Shown here piece by piece: positions 43,818-57,500 of a DNA stretch of 64,000 nt. The notes under the pieces were generated by a model. That model made no database searches, was not told where the DNA came from, and worked only from the letters and a program-made list of their open reading frames with translations. Within the stretch, counting starts at the first letter, position 1. Each line of letters opens with the position of its first letter. The stretch comes from Lutraria lutraria (Eukaryota > Mollusca > Bivalvia > Venerida > Mactridae), in assembly GCA_964023205.1 (NCBI GenBank), contig OZ026833.1, positions 5,482,138-5,546,137 of the forward strand, given 5' to 3'. Position numbers and translations under genes: made by a program.

Positions 43818-44216
43818 CGGGCTTGACACTAACTTTTTCAAGAGGTAGTCAGCAGGACTACTAGCATAGAAAATGAGGAAGTCCTTGTGAATTATAGGTA
43901 GTCCTCATTTAAATACATAAAATATATGTTTGTCATTTTATTTCAATGCCTATCAAGTGTACTTTATTTGAATACAAGACAAGTATGAACGTCAGATATT
44001 CACAAATGTATTGAACAAGGTTAGACAGGTTATATCACATCAGATCAAACAAAAGTTTGTAAGCTTAATTATTTGATTTACTTAAGTTAAATTTATAGAA
44101 TTCAAGTCACCCAAATTTCAGATAACCCGACAGGATACCTAGCTTGGAAACCTAGGTAGTCCTTGCTGATTATAGGTAGCCTCAGGCTAACAGACTATTG
44201 TTAGTGTCGAGCCCTG
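43818..44216 (+). mobile_element. hAT-like MITE with GACACTAAC termini
   Basis: Left CGGGCTTGACACTAAC and right GTTAGTGTCGAGCCCTG are inverted repeats 399 bp apart. GGACAG occurs immediately on both flanks (43,811 and 44,217), a partial target duplication. Right-end relative at 11,892-11,982. Confidence 0.7.
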
Positions 44217-45879
44217 GGACAGAGGAATTTTGAATGTGTAATGACAAACAAAGGATGGTCTAATGTGTGTTGATTATTCAGTATGAAGCGACTGATTTAT
44301 GGCATCTTTCTGTATTGTTTCTTCCTTGTGTGTGTTTATTTTCTTTAAAATGTATATACAATTACTTCTTAGCTTATTGTATTTTTCTGTTTGTAAAATT
44401 CACTTTGTAATCTTGAGTGTTTTTTCTTAAATCTAATTTCTGCTATCCGGACTTGTCCTTATCTTATGAAAACTCTGAAAAGAAATGTACAATTATCTGT
44501 CCATAGTTCACAAAGGTTATTTATTAAAAATAACAGATTTTTCCATTGTGTATTGTCTGAGTGGCAGAATTGACAATGTTGTAACTATATTTGTGTAGGT
44601 GGAATTATTCCGTATTGTGTCTGAATTTCTCATTTCCTATGGGCGTTGAAGTCATTTTCCAATCATTTGAATTGGAAGTGAAAATGATGAGTTGAGATAT
44701 TGACCAAGACAGGAAGAAGCATTGCCTTGCATTATAACCCTTTTTACACACAGTCATGTTTATGTGAAGTAACAATAGACCTGACGTAATAAGGTGTTAT
44801 CTATGAATGATTATGACTTGTTATTCAGCGGTCTAATTGTGTTGTACAATTTAATCTTAGTTTGATTAAGTTACAAAATCCAGAAAATGCTGGCGTTTAC
44901 TGGCAGAAAAAAACATCACTTTTGTCATGGATATGTAGTATTTGTACGATTTCTTGTAGTGGTTATTACACTTGTATATTAATGGTACTAATGTATACAT
45001 TCGTAGGTTCTAACATATATATACATTGTTGTCTTGTGTGTATACATACTGCATTAAAGCTACTTGGTTCCATCTTCACTCAATGAAGTTTATATATTTC
45101 TTCATTGTTATGTACTAAGTTCTTGGATTTCAAAACTTGTTTTCATGACTTTTATTATAGGATCTATCTACCTCAAATAACTTCTATCATTCTGATTTGC
45201 ATGTTGGATTTTTTTTTTTCAACTTCAATTTTTTTTTTAATGTATCATATCCATTTCTGCTTTTCTATATTCAAGACAAATATTATCTTGTTAAAATTGA
45301 TATTTTAAAGATGTTTATTTCTTCATTTGACTTGGATTTAAATACAGAAAGGGAGTGTTAATCTTGCTTTGTATTAAGTGAACATTTTTTGAATATTTCC
45401 TTGCTCAATTGTTATATTTCTTGATAACTGAAATCATTGAAATTACTGTAACTTGCTTTGCATATTGTTTTGTATCAAATAATTTATAGAAAGCTTTCTA
45501 TGTTTGGCTTGTTGCATTTTTAACAAAAATTCTGATGGCACAACCTACGTCAGATTTTATGTTATACATTGTTATGTTGAAATTCAAGTAACCTTATATC
45601 ATACAATTGCATACTTCCTGACTATTAGCTTGATTCTTCAGATTTTTCATTTCTGTTTAACAAGTTACGAGTAATTTCTTTGAAAGATAAAAAAATGAAT
45701 AACAAAAAAAAATGTATAGATTATGAAATGCTAAAATTGTTATAAATATTGTTGAATATTTTAGTGAAAATAAAAAAGCAAAAAATGATGTTTTAGTTGT
45801 GTTAGTGCATACAGTCTATCCTTAGTATTTCAAAGTCTTAATAATTATCCAGTTGCTTGCATGATGAACAATTGACAAC

Positions 45880-46110
45880 AACAGTGCCAGGTCACAAAGT
45901 ACACCATCAAAAGGTTTGGGATACTATGAGTGGCAAATTAGTACATGTACTTGGTGCGATAGGGATCTCATGCCCATAAACATTTTCATGAAGGTTGGTG
46001 AGGATCTGAATAAAACTGTTTGAATTAGAGAGCGGACAATGTTGTGGACGCCGCCTGTCCGTCCATCAGCCACTGGTGTTCCCATAATACGATCCATTTT
46101 TCAAACAGGC
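45880..46110 (+). repeat. Dispersed repeat (GTGCCAGGTCACAAA family), copy 1
   Basis: Shares GTGCCAGGTCACAAA, CCATAAACATTT(T/C)CATGAAG, GGTGAGGATC and ACTGTTTGAATT with 57,826-58,010. It ends in a GTCCGTCC-rich block, common in mollusc repeats. Confidence 0.65.
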
Positions 46111-47955
46111 GAATAAAAATGATGAATCAAGGAAGTCATTTGAAAAAATGAGAAGGGTGATCAGACAGTTTGATACCATGGTACCATAGCACCTACTTAA
46201 TATCTGAATATCCTGTACAGTGTACATACAAATATGTAACGCACATTTACAGATATACTTCAATGGGCAACTTTTTTTTTTTGCATTGGCATATGATGTT
46301 TGAATGACTAAATTTGAATCTAAACAGTAGTACCAAAATTATGAAGCGATCACTACAAGCTATATTGCATGTGAACCTTAGAAATGGTTGAGTATTGCGT
46401 AATATACCATATGAAAACCAATTCATCAAAAGATGGACGACCAGTACTAAATTATCCTTCAAATAGGGGTCCAAACTATACCAAACAAAATCATCATTTT
46501 TGACAAATTATCATTGAATGGTATACCTGGAACGACCAGTATTTAAACCCTGATTGCCATGTTACCTTGTAACGATACATGTCTAGGAGGTCATCACTCT
46601 CGGGTGACCTTCATTCATTGGCAAGTGTAACATATCTCACTAGTCATAACTTTTCAACTTTAAGTTTACTTTATGACTGAAGTTTCATTTCATGGACTTG
46701 AAAACAAAATGTAGTAGTCAGGTAGTCAGACACTTTTGTTCAAACATAATGGCAAGTAACCAAATCAATGTTTCATGCAGTGTTTGAATAAGAGATCAGT
46801 GATACAAGTAATTGATCATGACTGTAAAGTGCACTTGTAATATTAAAACATACTGATAGATGAAAGCTCTGCAGGTCTAGGCCAAGGTTGTTCTGTCTCT
46901 AATTCTATATCAATACACTTACATGGAACTTTTGAAGATTTTCTAATTTTCGCTACATAATCCGTTGTAAAATCAAATGACTCTTGGGGCAGAGCCAATT
47001 TCGACCCCAGGGCTTTGATTTGAACAAACTTGGTAGAGATTCACAACTCAATACTACATACCAGGTATCTATGCTCTAAGCGTTACACCTTGAAGGAGAG
47101 TTTTGACTATTTTCCTACATGAACCTTTGTAAAACCAATGCAAATATTGGTTTTCGTGATCTGGGAGAGTGAGGGCAGTTATTTAGTAACAAAGTACTGA
47201 ATCAATTTTGCTTGGTGCTATTGATTCAATTCTTTGCAGGGTGAACCTCAATTGTAACCACTCAGGCAATCCCACCTCGTACATAAGTGTTGGGTTACAA
47301 AAAACTTTGATGATGTGGTTTCCGGTCACTACTTTTTCAACACTAGGCACTCATATTCAATAATCATGCTCAGAATGACAGACTTTTAAACATGTTTATT
47401 GTTTGCGATTGATAAAATGGGCATCAAGTTCCCATTGAAAGAGTAACAGGTTGTTTCCATCGTTGGATTCCAAGGGTCGGCCATGATGGAAAGTAGCCCA
47501 TGAACAACAACAACAATATGGTGGCCTGCCTTTTTTGTCTGAGGCATTTTTTTAAACTCCAAGGAGTTCCAATTGGGTGTACCTATTATTCCAAACATTT
47601 CAACTGAGTCATGAATTTCTGTTTTCTCAGACAGGGTATGGGTGTTAAATAGGGATGCACGACATGAATCAGAGAGTGTTAATCAAGACAGATGGGGGTT
47701 ATTTGTTTTGCTATCACTTTGTTGTTTACAACTAAGTGATACATACATAGAGTACATAAAGTTACTTGTTGATCTATTTTTCTTGGATAAAAGAAAATAA
47801 CAAGAAATAGGCTTCTGTTTGTAAATATAAAACAGCAGCGAGAATGATTGTTTAACATTAGTTACCCAAAGGAAAAAGTCTATCTAATTAAGAGTCATCA
47901 GTCTAATATATAACAAGCATAAAATCTACATTACTCACAAACTGCCATTTAATGA

Positions 47956-47961
47956 TTTATT
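47956..47961 (-). terminator. Candidate INPP4 polyadenylation signal
   Basis: TTTATT on +, so AATAAA on the minus strand, about 340 bases after the INPP4 stop codon. Other AATAAA-like sites are closer (near 48,285-48,295), so the choice is uncertain. Confidence 0.3.
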
Positions 47962-48298
47962 GTTAATTTCAACTTTCATTTCCATACACACTGAATGAGT
48001 AAAAAAACATTCTAAAATAACAATCGTAATCACCGTATGAAAACACACTACATGCAGAATGATTTAAATCCTAAAATAAATATATAATTGACTTGAATGA
48101 TTATTTAAAATTCTGCGTCAATACATAATAAGATGTACTGATATTCATAATGTGTCTTTGATTCATTAAAATCTCAGATATCTCCAGTATACAGTCTGAC
48201 TAGTTCTCAGGTATTTAAACATAAATACAATCTTCATGTACATTTATATTTAAAAATATTATAAAAATGTCATAAAAACACAGTAAATAAATAAATCA

Positions 48299-48586
48299 TT
48301 AATTCTGCACATTCCCATATGTACCATTTGGGGGTCGATACTGCTTAGGGAAGGAGATCAATTGTAAGCTGTTGAAAGCATACTTTCTCTCGCCAATGTT
48401 TTTGTATGTGTTTTCTCGTCGGACACCCTCACTGCGGAAACAATCCAGCGAATGAGCGAACAAATGAGACGCAAGATTATGGTCACGCTGAAGAATCTGA
48501 ACCTGTTCCAACGTTACTGACATCGCTGTACGATCTTTAGCACTTTTACAACACGTCATACGAACACCATTAAGTTTCAAACAAAG
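48299..48586 (-). CDS. INPP4: INPP4 last exon with CX5R active site
   Basis: Minus-strand acceptor TTTTTTTTTCAG. It encodes [20 protein letters not shown] through [12 protein letters not shown] and stop TAA (48,299-48,301). The active site is unaltered, so an active phosphatase is expected. Confidence 0.97.
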   Translation of the reverse strand, partial: LCLKLNGVRMTCCKSAKDRTAMSVTLEQVQILQRDHNLASHLFAHSLDCFRSEGVRRENTYKNIGERKYAFNSLQLISFPKQYRPPNGTYGNVQN

Positions 48587-51500
48587 CTGAAAAAAAAAGT
48601 TTTGGTATGAAAGAAAATATTCACATACCCTGTACATCAGAAGGTCATTTAATCAGCCTAATTGATTAATTAAAGTCAACCCTGTGAAAAAAGGTCACCC
48701 TGGGGAAAGACAAAATGTGGCCTTTATTGACAGGTGGCCTTTATTTGAAGGTCATTTTCTTTTAAATAACCAATCAAGAAATGGTCTTTATTCACAGGGT
48801 GGCCTATATTCGGAGTGGCTGCTAACACAGGTATGACTGTTCATGTATAAAGAGACTTCTGAAATAACAAGACTGAAGAATCAATTAGTTTGTACTTATA
48901 AAAGGGCCACAGAAAGAAGATTTCCCAAATTTCTAAACATGAAACAAAATCATGTTAAACCAGCATTTTAGGGGGTTCATTCATGATAGCACTTATTTCA
49001 TAATGGAGTCTGTTTACCCTGAGTTCAAAGTCCAGTCCCAGAATACAGCATCGTCATTGGTTAATTTTAAGATAATACTCCAAATCAACCAATCAGATAC
49101 TAATGATGTTGACAAGACTGTCTTTCAAATCACAGATATGAAAGTAAATTCTATACCTCTCTGTCAGTGGTAGCATGTATGACCTTGACCTTGGAGCTAC
49201 AGCCATGGGTGTTGCACGCAATACATCATCTAATGAAGGTTTACATTCTTAGCATGATAACTTATTTCAAAATCCTCCTTATTTACTGGGTAGACCCATC
49301 AAAAAGACCCAAATTATAACCTTTGAACACCTTTGAAGTGAGACCTTGGCATGATACACGTCTAATGATGGTAAACATAAGTGGTAATTAATTTCAAAAT
49401 CATCCAATGTTGAGGTTACAAAGAGGAAACGGCAAATAGACCTAAATTATGACCTTTAAACTCCAAGTGTGACCTTGACCTTTGAGTTACAGCCATGGGT
49501 TTTGTGTGCAACATACTGTCTGATGATCTACATTTATGGTGACTAATCTCAAAATCCTCCGATGAATGTGAAAGTAAAATTGAAACAAACCTCAGCAGCC
49601 AAATGAAGAATTTCTACATTTTTATTTTTCTTCATATAAACATGATTTCTTAGTTTTTGCATCAGATCAGGTATAGTTCCAGCTCCAGTTTTTTCTGAAA
49701 AAACAAGAAAAGTAAGATTCATCATTTATTTGAGTTACATGGTCATTTTCATTTCATCATAGAGTTATTATATTGTTCATATTATAATCATGGCCACTTC
49801 TATAACATCTAATCATCACTAATTATCCCTCAGTCAGGCGTGGTACAAGTGCTCTGATCATTTCACATGGCTTAACCTATTATTCTTAAATACCATAGAT
49901 AGATTTCTTTCGGTTTCGGCGATACAAGATACATGGTGAAATACATAAAATATCTTAATACAATCTTTAAATATAATTTAGAAAATACCATGCAATGTAT
50001 ACTAGCATCAGGGTTAAGATAAAAAGGAAACTTTTATTTTCATTTATTTTGACACGACCTAACCCTTAGCACTCACACAAAGAACATGGGTAAACAATAT
50101 GAGGACTCTTTTTTTCCCTTAGTTATTGTTCATTCATAAAACTAAAGATATTAGACTGTATTGTGTGAAAAAATTACTTTTTGGTAAAATTTTCTTCATA
50201 ATTATTATGTTTACAATGTCCTTTAAGTTAATTCTTGGTAGGTTCTATTCTTCATTACAGACGGTTTCCCCAAATCAGATCTCACATATACCGTACCCGT
50301 TTGTATTTCAAAACAATATAGAGGGTGACATCTGGTATTTCAAAAACTTCAATTTCAAATAATTCTAAGCACAGTTAAACCTGTGTTAGCAGCCCACTCG
50401 GAATAAAGGCCACCCTGTGAACAAATGCCATTCTAAAAAAATCCTCGTTGATTGTTTAGAACAAAACAATCTCTGAATAAAGGTCACCTGTCAATAAAGG
50501 TTATTTTTGTATTTGCAAAGGGTGGCTTATGTTCACTGGTTGCACTGTACATTGTACGTGAAATCCAGGGGTTAACTAGTTGGAATAACTTGGAATTGAC
50601 AGACATATGATACTGAGAAACAATATTAACACCTTCATATTTCATTCACTAATGTTCAACACATTTCTATAACATAACATTTAACAGGTGTGGATTGGTT
50701 ATAAAACCCCCCTTTTTTTTCTTGCGTATGTAGGATCGTGACTGAATGTTTTAATATCCTCATGTTCTGTCAAATCAAACAAGCTGAAGTCATCCTTCCT
50801 ACACAGACATGGAAACGACTCATTTTTATCATTTGAGGGTTACTCTTATAATAAAATACTAAAATAATGACCACTAATAAAGGATCCTCTATAAGTAATA
50901 CTATTTAACTTGTGTTAGCAACCACTTATAAATAAAGGTCATCCTGTGAATAAATATAACATTATGTCTTTCCTTACGGTGGCCTTTGTTCATACATTGA
51001 ACTATATATTTGACACATTAAAGTAAGTCAGTTCAAAATTGTTACTGAAATCTCAGTATTTATGACAGTAAGAACTTTTTACAATGGTTTAAGGGCTGGA
51101 TAGGTAGTCTATTGGTAATGCACTGGATTACTAATCAAAAGAATATGGGTTCAAATCTTGGCTCTGCCTTCCAAAATCTCAGGGAGGCTTTTCTAGTGTC
51201 CTTATCCTAACTACACTGTCATATCGAGGGCTCAGCGCAACACTGTCCTAAGTTGTTCTTATTTCAATATGTTGAACCCTCGATATACATGTACTTAGTT
51301 TAGAAAATCATAGGAAAAGGGCGAGGCGTGCATAGGTGCTTTACACTGGGCACAATAAAGAACCAGGAAAAACTGTCTGAAATAAGAGTAGGGATATAAA
51401 TGCCCTATTCTTCTGTATCTTATCTCCCTTCTCTAGGACGACTCTGAAATGACTCCAGCTGTTGAATGGGCCGTCATACAACAGATATATAAAATTATAA

Positions 51501-54500
51501 ATAAATATGTGACCAGCTAAGCTGCTTACTATGTAGAAGTAAACCTCATGTTGTTTCTGAATCCTCTTTAGAAGTACATTGTATAAGGTTACATTGTGAA
51601 TTAAAATGATTCAAACCTGACTTTTTATGTAACATTTTATAGAATGCTGGATATTTTGATGAGTAATACAACACTGCGTGAAAGCACTTAGGAGCAAACA
51701 AGTATCCATAGTAACAAGCACCAGGAGAGACACGACAAATCCCTCCCAAGGCTGAAGTGTTTTTCCGTGCTTCGAGGCTAAGAATGATAAAATGCTTTCG
51801 TTGAAGAAATGAACATTCATGTAGACATTCTGGATGATTCATCTTTTATCTCAAACAGTTTTATCAAGGCAAGTAAAATTCCATGAAGACTAGTTAGGTA
51901 ATCACGCTTTATACAAGCTGTGTAACTGTAATTAATCTTAGAATATTTAAAATCTCAAGAAAATATCCTGAAGAAGTTTGGAACAAAAGTCAAACCTGTG
52001 AACAAAGGCCATCCTTGGGAAAGACAAAATATGACCTTTATTGAAATTTGGTCTTTATTTGGAGGTCATTTTGTTAGAAGCAGATAATCAATGACAGTTT
52101 TTACAAGAATGGCCGTTATTCACAGGGTGGCCTTTATTCGAATGTGACAGCTTACACAGAGTTGGCCGAACATGTATGCCCTGGATTTTTTTCTTTGATA
52201 TCAAACAAAGAGCAAAAACTAAAAACATAGATAAGGTAGAGTTATGGTTCCTGAGCTCTTCTCTTCGACTCAATGGCATTAAACTTCGAATTTTCATATA
52301 AATACAGTCAAACCTGTGTTAGCGAGCACCTCTGAATTAAGGTCACTTTGTGAATAAAGGCCATTCTTTCAAACCCTGTCATTGATTATTTATAACAAAA
52401 CATCCTCCAAATAAAGGCAACCTGTCAATAAAAGCCACATTATGTCTGTCACAAGGGTGACCTTTGTTCATAGGTTTGACTGTATTTTTTAATAATGAAT
52501 TATAATAAAAGAAAGGAATAATAAAACCTATGAATAAAGACCACCTGTCAATAAAGGCCACATGTCAATAAAGGCCACATTATGTCTATCTCAAGGGTGG
52601 TTTATATTCATAGGTTTGACTATATAACTTTCAAACCTTTGATATTTGCAAGTCCTTCAAACACTTCCACATATCTATACAATCGCCCGAGGCTTTCCTC
52701 ATTTAATTTATCCTGAAGTCCTGTACTGCCAAATCTGAATAGAAAACCAAAGTACTGAAAGTAATAGGATCCAAACTTCCAAAAGTATTATCACAAAATA
52801 GTGAGGATAGATTTTGTAAATGTTTACAATCTTTATAGGTTCCCAAGATAGGAAATGATTTACCATGAGATTTTTAAACAAGAGAGCCACATTGGCCCTT
52901 TATCGCTCACCTGAGAACCAAGGCCAATAATCAATGACCAGGTAATATATTTTCCTTCTCGTAAAACTAATTTTTACGTAGATTTTGAGATCAAAACCAA
53001 CAATGAATGTATAATACTGTTAAACAAGCTAAAACATAGCAAATTTTCTAATCAAAGGGTCCATAACTCTTGAAGTTGTGGTCCAATACCACCCATAACT
53101 TAACATGTCCAAAACCATAAGGTCATACACATTCATTGTAAATATGATTAGGATCGGTGAATAAATGAAGGCGCTAGAGTGTAAACAAGCTAAAATATAG
53201 CAAATTTGCTAAGTCAAGGGCCCATAACTCTTGAAGATGTGGTCCGATTCCGCCCATAATAGAATTTGTTAGAGATCTTTTGGTTATAATCATTTACTGA
53301 AAATATTATTAGGATCGGTGTATAAATGAAATTAAGGCGCTAGTGTGTAAACAAGCTAAAATATAGCAAATTTTCAAAATCAAGGGCCCATAACTCTTGA
53401 AGTTTGGGTCCGATTCCGTCCATAATAAAGCTTGTCCAAGATCTTTTGGTTATACACATTTACTGAAAATATTATTAGGATCGGTGAATAAATGTAGGTG
53501 CTAGAGTGTAAACAAGCTAAAATATAGCAAATTTTCAAAGTCAAGGGCCCATAACTCTTGAAGTTATTATCAGATTTTGCCCATAATCGAACTTAGCCGA
53601 GACATTGTGGCCATATATATTGTGAGCAAGTTTAATCAAGATTTGTAAAGAGTTGTTGTTGCTAGAGTGTAAACAAACTAATTGTGGACGGACGACGGAC
53701 ATTCACCGATCCTAAAAGCTCACCTGATGAATCAGGTGAGCTAAAAAACAATGACATTCCTCTGAGTTTTTTCCCTTTATAATTTGCACTGAAGCCTATG
53801 GGTTTTTCAAAGATTAATGACAAAAGAACATCACTTTCAATGAACACTCATGGTAAAAAGGTAAAAAGATGCGATAACACAATATCAATATTATTTGATA
53901 AAGAGAAATATTGTTCACCATGCGATATCAATTTTTTTAGAAATATTTTTCAACAAGGGCAACAACTCTTACAATTTATTATTCTTTTATAGAATCTGAG
54001 GTAACTATCAAAGAAATCATGACAATCCGGCGATACTATTTTTGCAACATTAGTAATTTTATGTAGCATTGAGCAAATATATCAGAAGAATTAGGATCCT
54101 AATACAGTAAAACCCCGATTATTCGAATGTCGTTGGGCCCAGAAAAATCATTCGGATAATCCATGGTTTCGAATAATCCATTTCAGTATGATGTACTGGT
54201 TGGAAACGATAAATTCCGTACTGTCCGTATATTGCAAGAGAGTTAACTCTCGTATGCAAAGATGACGTTACTTGAGTGATAATAAGAATAAAATAAAATG
54301 TATAACAAACACTTATTATTGGTTTATCCTTGTTTTATGAATGTATATGAGTTAACAAATGAAACAATAATTCTTGTTTAATAAATACCCGTGCATTTAA
54401 GGATTATGCAGAACCCAATCCGATACAATAATAATTACGTCATTCTCACTTCACTTACTAACGATCGCCTAGGCATCCCTATCGTCACATTCCCAAACAA

Positions 54501-57500
54501 TTAAAGAATCGAAGACGTAATGCTTTTATGTTTAGAATATTTTTTCACTAAATCATCATATTCTTCTTGTTAGTTTTGTTTAATTGTGTTCAAATCAATT
54601 TTAAATTTTGAAACACGTTGAAATGCAAATAATTTGAATTATTAATTTCATACAGATCACCAGGTACATGTACGTACGCGTGTTAACTTACTATACCCGA
54701 GTTCATAGTGAAATATTCGTCGCGATTTGTATAAAATTGTAACAAACAATATGGTCAACTTGACGATAATTAAACTGTTGACACGCTTCGTGTATGAATT
54801 GATGTTACACATTGTTTGTCATTTGATTCTCAATCGGCCATTGTTATCAATTGACGATTTCGAATAATAGGTGTGAAAATACGCGCATTCGTAACTTTAG
54901 GGACCAAATAATGTATTCAGATTACACCAGGTATTCGTAAAAATCAGATTCGTATAACCGGGGTTCGTTGTAGTTGAAATATATAGAGACGTAATCGGGA
55001 CCGTAGATTTTATTCGGATAATACCGGGTATTCAGATAATCGGTGTTCGGATAATCGAGGTTTTACTGTACTTTAATGTAAACTCTTTAATCCCAACCTT
55101 CCTAGTATAATATGTATTCCCATTCTATAATCCACACCCCACTAATCAGTTCTCGCACCAGGCCCTCTCTAACCTGTATCCTCACTCACTAATCTAGGCT
55201 CTCTCTAATCTATATCCTCTCTCACTAATCCAGGCTCTCTCTCATCTATATCCTCACTCACTAAACCAGGCCCTCTCTCACTAATCCAGGCTCTCTCTAA
55301 TCTATATCCTCTCTCACTAAACCAGGCTCTCTCTAATCTGTATCCTCTCTCACGAATCCAGGCCCTCTCTAATCTGTATCCTCACTCACTAATCCAGGCC
55401 CTCTCTAATGTATCCTTACTCACGAATCCAGGCCCTCTCTAATCTATATCCTCTCTCACTAATCTAGGCCCTCTCTAATCTGTATCCTCACTCACTAATC
55501 CAGACCCTCTCTAATCTGTATTCTAATCACTAATGCAGGCCCTCTCTAATCTGTATCCTCACTCACTAATCCAGACCCTCTCTAATCTGTATTCTAATCA
55601 CTAATGCAGGCCCTCTCTAATCTGTATTCTAATCACTAATGCAGGCCCTCTCTTATCTGTATTCTAATCACTAATGCAGGCCCTCTCTAATATGTATTCT
55701 AATCACTAATGCAGGCCCTCTCTTATCTGTATTCTAATCACTAATGCAGGCCCTCTCTTATCTGTACTCTAATCACTAATGCAGGCCCTCTCTAATATGT
55801 ATCCTCACTCACTAATGCAGGCCCTCTCTAATCTGTATTCTAATCACTAATGCAGGCCCTCTCTTATCTGTACTCTAATCACTAATGCAGGCCCTCTCTA
55901 ATATGTATTCTAATCACTAATGCAGGCCCTCTCTAATCTGTATTCTAATCACTAATGCAGGCCCTCTCTAATCTGTACTCTAATCACTAATGCAGGCCCT
56001 CTCTAATCTGTATTCTAATCACTAATGCAGGCCCTCTCTAATCTGTATTCTAATCACTAATGCAGGCCCTCTCTAATCTGTATTCTAATCACTAATGCAG
56101 GCCCTCTCTTATCTGTACTCTAATCACTAATGCAGGCCCTCTCTAATATGTATTCTAATCACTAATGCAGGCCCTCTCTAATCTGTATTCTAATCACTAA
56201 TGCAGGCCCTCTCTAATCTGTATTCTAATCACTAATGCAGGCCCTCTCTAATCTGTATTCTAATCACTAATGCAGGCCCTCTCTTATCTGTACTCTAATC
56301 ACTAATGCAGGCCCTCTCTAATCTGTATTCTAATCACTAATGCAGGCCCTCTCTAATCTGTATTCTAATCACTAATGCAGGCCCTCTCTAATCTGTATTC
56401 TAATCACTAATGCAGGCCCTCTCTAATCTGTATTCTAATCACTAATGCAGGCCCTCTCTAATCTGTATTCTAATCACTAATGCAGGCCCTCTCTAATCTG
56501 TATTCTAATCACTAATGCAGGCCCTCTCTAATCTGTATTCTAATCACTAATGCAGGCCCTCTCTAATCTGTATTCTAATCACTAATGCAGGCCCTCTCTA
56601 ATCTGTATTCTAATCACTAATGCAGGCCCTCTCTAATCTGTATTCTAATCACTAATGCAGGCCCTCTCTTATCTGTACTCTAATCACTAATGCAGGCCCT
56701 CTCTAATATGTATCCTCGCTCACTAATCCAGACCCTCTCTAATATGTATCAAGACATTCTCTATGTGACCACCAGATTGTTAACAAGGTTTTCCTGTGAT
56801 TTGACCCCGGATGACCCATGTTTGAACTTGTCCAAAGATCAGTAAAACATTCTGTCATGGTTTGATGAAGATCAGCTAAAAAACTAACACTTAATAAGAC
56901 ACAGGTTCCCAGTTTTCAGAGAATATAATACTTTGATAAATTAAACAACTGATGCTATTCAGCAGCAGTAAGTTTATCATCAGGGTTAAATGTAGAGAAA
57001 TAATCATACCTTTCAGCAAGTGTAGCTTGCTCATTGATTCCAACATTGAAGAATACAGGAACGACCTTGATCTCTGACCCTGATTGTAGATTAGATGGTA
57101 GCTTCTCAAAAACAAATCTCTTCAGTGGAATTTCAACACAAACATGGTGCCTAGAAAAGACATAACATGACCATGTAATAGTTTCTAAGTAAAAGACTGC
57201 GGTCCAGTGCTTAGTGCGCTGGACTTGTAACCCTGGAGATTTGGGATCAAATCTCGGTTGCGGCAGGTCATACACTTCTTCCAAAATTTGACAATTTTCC
57301 ACCATATGTGGAGATGATGCCAATTCCTTGTAAAATGGTAAGTTAGTACTGGTTAAAACGTAGTCCAGGGAAATTGATTAGGTGAACTGGCCACTGATTT
57401 TAACTAAAAGTTTGGTGAAAACCGGCATTTAATCCACTGAAACGAAACTAGTCAAAATACTGAAAGAAAGACTTACATGGTGGATTAAGGTAATCTGAAT

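Larger units (their letters stand above)
42369..48298. other. Convergent 3' flanks of PAR bZIP and INPP4
   Basis: No exon recognised. AT-rich sequence probably includes the bZIP 3' UTR on the left and the INPP4 3' UTR on the right. Repeats at 43,818 and 45,880 are entered separately. ORFs at 44,862, 45,105, 46,066, 46,247 and 47,386 have no recognisable motif. Confidence 0.5.

Noticed and set aside
47386..47598. 70-codon minus ORF (MADPWNPTMETTCYSF)
   Set aside because: Isolated in intergenic DNA beyond the INPP4 3' end, without motif, splice context or repeat partner.
48952..49173. 73-codon + ORF within an INPP4 intron
   Set aside because: No motif, and the following sequence is a tandem mollusc repeat.
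51085..51200. tRNA gene
   Set aside because: A- and B-box-like sequences are present but the stems do not fold into a full cloverleaf, and the unit continues into a SINE body found at several loci.
55130..56755. CRISPR-like regular repeats
   Set aside because: Units are contiguous with no unique spacers, and the genome is eukaryotic; it is a minisatellite.
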